Of a stretch of 17,016 nt of DNA, positions 8,340-13,483 are shown piece after piece. Within the stretch, counting starts at the first letter, position 1. Each line of letters begins with the position of its first letter. The notes under the pieces are model-generated. The model worked only from the letters and a program-made list of their open reading frames with translations, did no database searches and was not told the DNA's origin. The stretch is from positions 1 to 17,016 of the forward strand of contig DAIOHQ010000089.1 in the NCBI GenBank assembly GCA_036744635.1, given 5' to 3'. Source of the DNA: DAIOHQ01 sp036744635 (GTDB lineage: Bacteria > Planctomycetota > Phycisphaerae > Tepidisphaerales > Tepidisphaeraceae). The translations under genes were made by a program, and so were the position numbers.

Positions 8340-8368
8340 ATGCTATCGGACGTGGCAATCGCTGTCAA
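8340..8368 (-). promoter_or_regulatory. Sigma70-like promoter for ilvC
   Basis: On the minus strand a perfect TTGACA (8368-8363) is followed, after exactly 17 bases, by TAGCAT (8345-8340), a 4/6 match to TATAAT. Initiation would fall near 8333, giving a 5' leader of about 25 bases before the ATG at 8308, with GGAGA inside it. The leader is too short for a leader-peptide attenuator. Confidence 0.6.
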
Positions 8369-8405
8369 AAGACCCCGGCCCGTGAACCCTCATCGCTCAT
8401 ACTCG

Positions 8406-8411
8406 TATAAT
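8406..8411 (+). promoter_or_regulatory. Consensus -10 box for hemB, leaderless placement
   Basis: A perfect TATAAT ends 6 bases before the hemB ATG (8418), so initiation at the usual distance would fall on the A of the start codon. The -35 region is weak (GTGAAC at 8382-8387, 18-base spacing). GGAG at 8412-8415 is only 2 bases from the ATG, too close for a normal Shine-Dalgarno. Together this suggests a leaderless transcript. Confidence 0.5.
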
Positions 8412-8417
8412 GGAGAC

Positions 8418-9413
8418 ATGCCCCCAAGACTCGACCTCCCCATTCGCCCCCGTCGCCTTCGCTCCCCGCTGCTCCGCAGGATGCTCGAGCGCATCACCCT
8501 GCGGCGCAGCGACATCATCCTCCCCGTCTTCGTCCGCGAAGGCGCCGGCCTGCGCCAGGAAGTACCCTCCATGCCCGGCGTCTATCAGATGAGCGTAGAC
8601 GTCGCCGGCGACTGGCTGGCCAAACGCGCCGATGAGGGCTTCGCCGCCTATCTCATTTTCGGTGTGATCGACCGCGAGCGCAAAGACCCCTCCGGCTCGG
8701 CCGCCCTCGATGAAAACAACATCGTCTGCAAACTCCTCCGCGAGGTGAATCGCCGCAAGATTCCGATGGCCGGCATCACCGACTTGTGCTTCTGCGAATA
8801 CACCAGCCACGGCCACTGCGGCCCCCTCACCGACGACGGCGCCACCGTAAGAAACGACGAAACCGTCGAGCTTCTCGTGCGACAGGCCAAAAGCCACGCC
8901 GCCGCCGGCGCCGCAATCATCGCTCCCTCCGGCATGATGGACGGCACGGTAGGGGCCTTGCGCCGCGGCCTGGACGACGCCGGTTTCATCGACGTCTCCA
9001 TCCTTTCCTACTCCGTCAAATACGCCAGCGCCTTCTACGGCCCCTTCCGCGACGCCGCCGACTCCGCCCCCGCCTTCGGCGACCGCCGCACCTACCAGAT
9101 GGACGCTGCCCGCGGCCTCGACGAAGCCCTGCTCGAAGCCCGGCTCGATGTCGAGCAAGGCGCTGACATGGTGATGGTCAAGCCCGCCGGCCCCTACCTC
9201 GACATCATCGCCGCCGTCCGCGCCCAGGTCCGCGTCCCGGTCGTCGCCTATCAGGTCAGCGGCGAATATTCCATGCTCGAAGCCGCTGCCCGCAACGGCT
9301 GGATCGACCACGATCGCGCCGTGCTCGAGTCCCTCATTGCCATCAAACGCGCCGGCGCAGACCTGATCATCACCTACTACGGCGAGCTATTGGGAAAGCT
9401 GTTGGAGAAGTGA
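8418..9413 (+). CDS. hemB: Delta-aminolevulinic acid dehydratase (porphobilinogen synthase)
   Basis: A 331-aa protein. It condenses two 5-aminolevulinate molecules into porphobilinogen in haem and other tetrapyrrole synthesis, in the cytoplasm. The two active-site lysines are visible: K201 in SYSVKYASAFYGPF and the Schiff-base K255 in MVMVKPAGPYLDI. Residues 122-135 (DLCFCEYTSHGHCG) carry C124, C126 and C134, the zinc-site cysteines of the Zn-dependent class rather than the Asp-type Mg class. The frame is open far upstream, but that part is antisense to ilvC. The ATG at 8418 sits ten residues before the conserved RPRRLR start of the family. No other hem genes are nearby. It diverges from ilvC and ends 11 bases from the convergent coiled-coil gene. 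Confidence 0.97.
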   Translation: MPPRLDLPIRPRRLRSPLLRRMLERITLRRSDIILPVFVREGAGLRQEVPSMPGVYQMSVDVAGDWLAKRADEGFAAYLIFGVIDRERKDPSGSAALDENNIVCKLLREVNRRKIPMAGITDLCFCEYTSHGHCGPLTDDGATVRNDETVELLVRQAKSHAAAGAAIIAPSGMMDGTVGALRRGLDDAGFIDVSILSYSVKYASAFYGPFRDAADSAPAFGDRRTYQMDAARGLDEALLEARLDVEQGADMVMVKPAGPYLDIIAAVRAQVRVPVVAYQVSGEYSMLEAAARNGWIDHDRAVLESLIAIKRAGADLIITYYGELLGKLLEK

Positions 9414-9424
9414 AGTAGAAAAGA

Positions 9425-10118
9425 TTACCGGCGGATAATGCCAACATAGAGGGTACGCCGCGGCTCAGCAGCCGTGCGCCCGCGCTCTGCCGCCGCGTCG
9501 GCCGCCACGACCTGCGACCGCGCCGCCGCGATGCGCTGCCGTGCCGCGGCCAACTCCGGATCACCCGCCAGCTTGTGTTCCCGCTCGGCCGCCAGTTCTG
9601 CCACCCGCGCCGCTGCGGCTGTGTACGTATTGCGGGCGCTTTCCACATCCGCATTCCCCGCCACCGCCTTCGCCTGCGCATCGCTGATGTGCTTGCGGAT
9701 CGCCAGCAGTTGTCCCGCCAGCATCTTGGTCTGCTCTGTCGGCGTAGGCCCTGAATCTTCCTGCAGCACGCGCAACTGTCGCTCCAGGTCCAACTGCTGC
9801 ACCTGCAAATTCCTGAAATCCGCATCCTGCCACAGCGCTGACTGAATCGGCTGCCGCGCCTCATTGAGCTGCGTCCGGGCGGAGCGCAGCTCCTCGACCG
9901 CCGCCGTCCATTCCGCCTCATTCTGCAGCCGGCGCGCCAGCCCGCTGCGCATGCGGGCGTAGTTCGATTCTTCCTGATACAACTGTTGTGNNNNNNNNNN
10001 GTTGTGTAACCCCGCCGCCCGCCTGCCCCAGCGCTGTCGGCGGCAGCGCTGCTCCAATCAGCAGCGCACCCGCCAGCGCGATCCATCGCATCCGCAATTG
10101 CCGTCCGTCGCGTTTCAT
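9425..10118 (-). CDS. Secreted coiled-coil protein (interrupted by an assembly gap)
   Basis: The 5' part, from the ATG at 10118, encodes a signal peptide (basic start, then IALAGALLIGAALPPTALGQA). The 3' part, in a different frame after the N run, encodes a long charged Ala/Glu/Arg/Gln-rich helix, very likely coiled coil. The gap flanks carry the same 6 bases; merging them gives one frame through GGGVTQQLYQEE to the stop at 9425, 225 aa in all. GGAAGG lies about 7 bases before the ATG. The helix has heptad-like stretches such as VQQLDLERQLRVLQED. No enzymatic family is recognised. It begins 32 bases after the PilZ stop on the same strand, so the two are probably co-transcribed. Export to the periplasm or outside is inferred from the signal peptide. 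Confidence 0.75.
9991..10000. other. Assembly gap (10 N)
   Basis: Ten Ns flanked by GTTGTG on both sides. The flanking copies look like the overlapping ends of two contigs that were scaffolded but not merged. Collapsing one copy and the Ns restores the reading frame of the coiled-coil gene. The N count is a placeholder, not a measured length. Confidence 0.85.
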
Positions 10119-10150
10119 GGCTTCGCCTTCCGACATTGTATGCACCGGTT

Positions 10151-10477
10151 CTAGCAGAATTCCGCGCCCACCTGATAGCTATTTTGCGAAATTTTGCGGC
10201 AGGAAATAATCCGCACCTCGGTCTCCAGGTGCTGCGCCCCCAGATCAAGCTGGATCATGTAAAAAGTGTTGCTGGCCAGCGGCCTGGTCATCTCAAACGA
10301 AACCCCGTGTCGCGAAAGATTGATCGACCGCGCCTCCAGCCGGTCGTCCGGATCGGTGGCGGTAGGGGAGTAAACATACGCGTCGGCCACGTGAGGCTTG
10401 CGCTCGCTGCGCCGGCGATTGCGATTTTCTGCGGCGGATCGCGCCGCGCTAACCTGCGTCTTCATGTTCACGATCAT
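10151..10477 (-). CDS. PilZ domain protein, probable cyclic di-GMP receptor
   Basis: A 108-aa protein that is essentially a single PilZ domain. The two c-di-GMP-binding motifs are present: RxxxR at R22-R26 (RRSER) and [D/N]xSxxG at residues 53-58 (NLSRHG). The rest fits the beta-barrel pattern, ending with RIISCRKISQNSYQVGAEF. Stand-alone PilZ proteins transmit c-di-GMP levels to partners that control motility, polysaccharide export or envelope functions. The partner here is unknown; the co-directional secreted coiled-coil gene downstream is the only local candidate. Starts at 10477 or 10465 (second Met) are both possible, and no strong ribosome site decides between them. Confidence 0.88.
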   Translation of the reverse strand: MIVNMKTQVSAARSAAENRNRRRSERKPHVADAYVYSPTATDPDDRLEARSINLSRHGVSFEMTRPLASNTFYMIQLDLGAQHLETEVRIISCRKISQNSYQVGAEFC

Positions 10478-10586
10478 CGGCCGCCCGAAGCAGCGCGTGC
10501 AACAATCCCGCCCCCAAGGGCGCCCCGCGCGACATACAACGCATTATCACTGGAAAGCTGTAACGGATATGACGGAAATGACGCTC

Positions 10587-11402
10587 TCACCCGCCAATCG
10601 GCCGACGCTTCCATTTCGCACACTGCCCAAAAAATCGACAAGGATTATCGTGGAAAACGTCCAGCAGTTCCCCTTCCGAATGCCCCCGCCGCCGATATTC
10701 CAGCATCGTATCGGTCAGCATTGACGGGCTCGATTCCCCCCAGTCGCTGGCCGAGTTCACGCAGATCATCCGCGAGCCAAACTGCTCCAGAATGTCCGCC
10801 CCGCGCTGCGGTGTCACCTTCGACACCGGATAAATCGTCAGCCCTGCCCAAAAGCCATTGTCGCGCGCCAGCCGGATCGTGTGCTCCTCGCAATGATCGA
10901 TCAGCACCCGCTCGGGCCTGATCCGCCGGTCATTCTTCAAGATATCCACGATGATGCTCGTCCCCCTGTGCTTGTCCTCCAGGTGCGGCGTATGGATCAA
11001 GATAAGCTGCTCATGCCGCGCCGCCAGGTCCACCTGCTCCTGAAAAATCGTGATCTCGTTGGGCGTATTCTTGTTCAACCCGATCTCCCCGATCCCCAGC
11101 ACCCGCGGATGCCCCAGCAGCGGCGGAATCAGCCCGATCACCTCCCGCGAAAGCTCCACATTCTCCGCCTCCTTGGCATTGATGCAGAGCCAGCAATAGT
11201 GATCGATCCCATAGCGCGCCGCCCGCCTGGGCTCGACAGCCGTCAGATGCCGAAAGTAATCCGCGAAGCTGGCCGCGCTCGAGCGGTCAAACCCCGCCCA
11301 GAACGCCGGCTCCGACACCGCCACCACCCCCGCCCGCGCCATGTACAGATAATCGTCGGTCGTCCGCGAGACGCAGTGAATATGAGGATCGATGAGTTGC
11401 AT
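10587..11402 (-). CDS. TatD-family metal-dependent hydrolase, EboB-like
   Basis: A 271-aa amidohydrolase-fold protein. Metal ligands of the TatD type are visible: HxH at H7/H9 (DPHIH), E106 (GIGEIG), H137 (in IHTPH), H170 (LIDH) and D220 (NSASDWG). The N-terminal block DPHIHCVSRTTDDYLYMARA and the later EPAFWAGFDRSS, IHTPH and NSASDWG blocks match my memory of EboB-type hydrolases rather than the TatD DNases. EboB belongs to the ebo cluster, linked to moving a precursor or product toward the periplasm (scytonemin in cyanobacteria) and found across several phyla. The other ebo genes (EboA, the UbiA-like EboC, and so on) are not in this window, so the substrate is unknown. Upstream lies a tandem palindrome array. 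No clear Shine-Dalgarno. Confidence 0.85.
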   Translation of the reverse strand: MQLIDPHIHCVSRTTDDYLYMARAGVVAVSEPAFWAGFDRSSAASFADYFRHLTAVEPRRAARYGIDHYCWLCINAKEAENVELSREVIGLIPPLLGHPRVLGIGEIGLNKNTPNEITIFQEQVDLAARHEQLILIHTPHLEDKHRGTSIIVDILKNDRRIRPERVLIDHCEEHTIRLARDNGFWAGLTIYPVSKVTPQRGADILEQFGSRMICVNSASDWGESSPSMLTDTMLEYRRRGHSEGELLDVFHDNPCRFFGQCAKWKRRPIGG

Positions 11403-11440
11403 GTCTTACGTTTCGTTGCTGGTCAAGAAACCTCTTCAAG

Positions 11441-11574
11441 TGGGCCAGACATTCCTGTCTGCCACGGACAATGGTCTCCTTGGTGGGGCAGACATTCCTG
11501 TCTGCCACGGGACAATGGTCTCCCTGGTGGGGCAGACATTCATGTCTGCCACGGGACAATGTACCCATTGGCCC
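11441..11574 (+). repeat. Tandem array of three family 3 palindromes (GQTFLSA type)
   Basis: Three copies of a hairpin core, GGCAGACA-TTCC-TGTCTGCC or close variants (core starts 11446, 11489, 11533; period 43-44 bases), joined by a near-identical linker (ACGGGACAATGGTCTCC type). Copy 1 has GGCCAGACA instead of GGGCAGACA, and copy 3 has loop TTCA. The array occupies the gap between the 81-aa gene and the EboB-like gene, so it would be transcribed in the 5' region of the latter. There are no unique spacers, so it is not CRISPR. Confidence 0.9.
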
Positions 11575-11595
11575 ATCTCCGATTGTTGCGCATTG

Positions 11596-11841
11596 CTACT
11601 TCGCATACCCCGGCGGCGCCGTCACATCGCTGAAGATCATCTGCACCTTCTCGGCGCGATTTCCCGATCCCTCCAGCAGCACGCGCAAACCGCGCTGCAG
11701 TTTCTGCAGCCGCGGGTCCGTTTGCAACATCGCCGCTCCGCCTCCCGCCCGCTCAATTCGATCCAGATCCGCCGCCAGCGACAAACACCGCCAGCGCATT
11801 TCCAGGTACTGTTGTTCCAGAATAGTTGATGCATCAGCCAT
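11596..11841 (-). CDS. Small hypothetical protein (81 aa)
   Basis: An 81-aa soluble, mostly helical protein with no signal peptide or membrane segment. The sequence has the feel of a conserved small protein: MRWRCLSLAADLDRIERAGG, then TDPRLQKLQRGL and RAEKVQMIFSD. The pattern is familiar from unnamed planctomycete-type proteins, but I cannot assign a family or function. The start at 11841 lies 7 bases after a TACAAT box and has no Shine-Dalgarno. It follows the TlyA-like gene by 52 bases on the same strand, and a palindrome array separates it from the EboB-like gene. Confidence 0.7.
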   Translation of the reverse strand: MADASTILEQQYLEMRWRCLSLAADLDRIERAGGGAAMLQTDPRLQKLQRGLRVLLEGSGNRAEKVQMIFSDVTAPPGYAK

Positions 11842-11847
11842 GGTGAT

Positions 11848-11853
11848 ATTGTA
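11848..11853 (-). promoter_or_regulatory. Possible -10 box for the 81-aa gene, leaderless placement
   Basis: TACAAT on the minus strand (11853-11848) is followed by six bases and then the ATG at 11841, the same spacing as at hemB. No good -35 was found and no ribosome site lies between. Weak on its own; its interest is in matching hemB. Confidence 0.35.
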
Positions 11854-11893
11854 GCGATTCTTTCACGAATTCATTGCGCATCCATCAAACGCC

Positions 11894-12451
11894 TCACGTC
11901 CCCGCCACCCTCAAATGCCCCAGAAACTCAAAATTTCCCTTCCCCCCCTGAATCGGGCTGGGAATAAGCGCCTCCAACCGAAATCCGGCCATCTCAATAT
12001 CCCGCCTTACTCCCGCCAGCACTCCCTCCAGCGCCTCCGGCATCAAAATCCCTTTCCGCAACTGCCCCGCCTCCGCCTCATAGTGCGGCTTCACCAGCGT
12101 CACGACAGTTCCCCCCTCAGCCAGCATCCGCCGCGCCGCCGGCAAGATGTGCTTCTGCTTCGTCCACGCCACGTCTATCGTCACAATCTCCGCCGGCTCC
12201 GGCAGGATCGCATGCATCGCGTTCGTCCGCTCCATTACCACCACCCGCGCGTCCTTCCGCAGCTTCCACGCCAGCGCCCCATACCCCGTATCGATCGCAT
12301 ACACCTTCCCCGCCCCGCGCCCCAGCAGGCAATCCACGAATCCCCCCGTATTCGACCCCAGATCCGCGCACACCTTCCCCGCCACGTCGATGCCAAACGT
12401 GCCCAGCGCATGCTCCAGCTTCTGCCCCGCACGGGAGACGAATTCGGACAT
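11894..12451 (-). CDS. TlyA-like rRNA 2'-O-methyltransferase lacking the S4 domain
   Basis: A 185-aa FtsJ/RrmJ-fold methyltransferase. The SAM motif is DLGSNTGGF (30-38), followed by AIDTGYGALAWKLRKDARVV, characteristic of TlyA. The K-D-K-E catalytic tetrad is complete: K11 (SRAGQK), D93 (TIDVAW), K121 (LVKPHYEA) and E175 (NFEFLG). Known TlyA enzymes 2'-O-methylate cytidines of 16S and 23S rRNA and begin with an S4 RNA-binding domain of about 60 residues, absent here. The start at 12451 is chosen because GGAGG lies just upstream (12455-12459) and the MSEFVSRAGQKL block begins the catalytic domain. The frame extends 11 codons further, into a palindromic repeat, with no room for an S4 domain. 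A haemolysin annotation for this family should be ignored. Confidence 0.9.
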   Translation of the reverse strand: MSEFVSRAGQKLEHALGTFGIDVAGKVCADLGSNTGGFVDCLLGRGAGKVYAIDTGYGALAWKLRKDARVVVMERTNAMHAILPEPAEIVTIDVAWTKQKHILPAARRMLAEGGTVVTLVKPHYEAEAGQLRKGILMPEALEGVLAGVRRDIEMAGFRLEALIPSPIQGGKGNFEFLGHLRVAGT

Positions 12452-12457
12452 ACTCCT

Positions 12458-12487
12458 CCGTAGCATGGGTTTTCCTGATCCCATGCC
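12458..12487 (+). repeat. Palindromic repeat, family 1, long-loop copy with compensated stem pair
   Basis: The hairpin GCATGGG-TTTTCCTGAT-CCCATGC preceded by CCGTA. It differs from the reverse complement of 4933-4962 at only 3 of 30 positions, and two of those (12466 and 12483) pair with each other (C-G to T-A). It abuts the TlyA-like start region; its CCG edge supplies part of that gene's GGAGG ribosome site on the minus strand. Confidence 0.85.
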
Positions 12488-12584
12488 GAGCAGGCCAGAA
12501 ATTCAAAGCGACAAAATCAACGCGGAAATCGCATCATCGCCCCTGCTCCCCGTGCCCATCTCCGCCGACTCACTCAACACTCCA

Positions 12585-13469
12585 TCATTCCCGAATCGTT
12601 TTCCGTGCATGCTTCGATTTCGCTTTCGACGCCACTTTTTCTTCAGTCTTCCCCGCCGGCTTCGTTCTTCTCGAATTCGCCGCCTTCTTCGCCTTTCCCC
12701 GCCGTTTCGCCACAACCGCGGCAGGGGATACCGGCGCGGGCACGGCTGCAGCCGCAACATCCGCCGCTTCCAGCTCAATCCCAAACACATCGCCAATATC
12801 ACCCGCCGCGATGGTGTGCTTCGCTCCACCCCCGCGCGTCAGCGCCTTCACATCGCCCGCCGCGCCGATCAGATCCATGTGCTCGACATTCCGCAGCGTG
12901 AACAGCAATTCCGGCTGCTGATCCAATCGTGCCCCCACCCCGTACAGCGCCGCCGCCACGTGCTTGCACATGTCCGCCCAATCCGGGCACGAGCAATCCA
13001 GCGAAATCTCCGCCGGCGTCGGAAAGAGCCCGCCCGGCCGGCGGGTGATGATCTGCATCACCGCCCCCGACAACTTCCCCTGCAGCAGCTCGATCACCGA
13101 CCCGATCTGGCCGGCGCATTGCTCCCGGATCGCCTTCCATGCCGCCGCCGCCAGCGGCTTGATGGAAATATTGATCTTGTACAACTCCGAGCCGCTGACC
13201 AGCGCAGAAACCTTGCCCCGGCCGATCTCCAGATGCACAACCGACCCGTTGCGCACGTAACTGCGCCCGCGCGGCAACCGGTTCTCAAAGTCGCTGTACG
13301 CCTCAAGATTGTCGCACCACGCCTCCCCCCAGAAAGTCTCCGCGATCTTCTTCGAGCACTCCACCGGCGTGATCGTTTGCCCCTTCTTCTTCAACTTCTC
13401 GCACTCCGTTTTGGCGTTCGCTTGCCGTTTGGCGACGCTGACGTACGGTTTGAAGCCATACCACGACAT
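12585..13469 (-). CDS. SWIM zinc-finger protein with basic C-terminal tail
   Basis: A 294-aa protein. The SWIM motif CxC...CxH is at residues 159-170 (CSCPDWADMCKH), and the N-terminus WYGFKPYVSVAKRQA is typical of bacterial SWIM proteins. SWIM is a predicted DNA- or protein-binding zinc finger described in bacterial SWI2/SNF2 ATPases and their neighbours; here the neighbour is such an ATPase. The last 45 residues are Lys/Ala/Arg-rich with Pro, like a histone H1 tail, and probably bind nucleic acid. The ATG at 13469 has AAAGG with 6-base spacing; the ATG at 13475 is also in frame. It starts 14 bases after the SNF2 stop, so the two are very likely co-transcribed. The pathway is unknown. Confidence 0.9.
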   Translation of the reverse strand: MSWYGFKPYVSVAKRQANAKTECEKLKKKGQTITPVECSKKIAETFWGEAWCDNLEAYSDFENRLPRGRSYVRNGSVVHLEIGRGKVSALVSGSELYKINISIKPLAAAAWKAIREQCAGQIGSVIELLQGKLSGAVMQIITRRPGGLFPTPAEISLDCSCPDWADMCKHVAAALYGVGARLDQQPELLFTLRNVEHMDLIGAAGDVKALTRGGGAKHTIAAGDIGDVFGIELEAADVAAAAVPAPVSPAAVVAKRRGKAKKAANSRRTKPAGKTEEKVASKAKSKHARKTIRE

Positions 13470-13483
13470 GGGCATCCTTTCCT

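Noticed and set aside
7911..8417. A much longer hemB reading frame extending upstream into ilvC.
   Set aside because: The extension is antisense to conserved ilvC codons; HemB homology begins just after the ATG at 8418.
9425..10145. Frameshifted pseudogene.
   Set aside because: The frame change coincides with the N run, and merging the duplicated 6 bases restores a full gene, so an assembly artefact is the simpler explanation.
10253..10384. The VYSPTA stretch of the PilZ protein as a family 2 (AYSPT) repeat insertion.
   Set aside because: The underlying bases lack the GGTGGGCG/CGCCCACC palindrome, and the segment fits the PilZ domain, so the similarity is coincidental.
11441..11574. CRISPR array.
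   Set aside because: The 43-44 base period is made of repeated linkers, not unique spacers, and no cas gene is present. The same holds for the 58-base array at 16846.
11894..12451. Haemolysin function for the TlyA-like gene.
   Set aside because: The name is historical; the intact SAM motif and K-D-K-E tetrad indicate an RNA 2'-O-methyltransferase.
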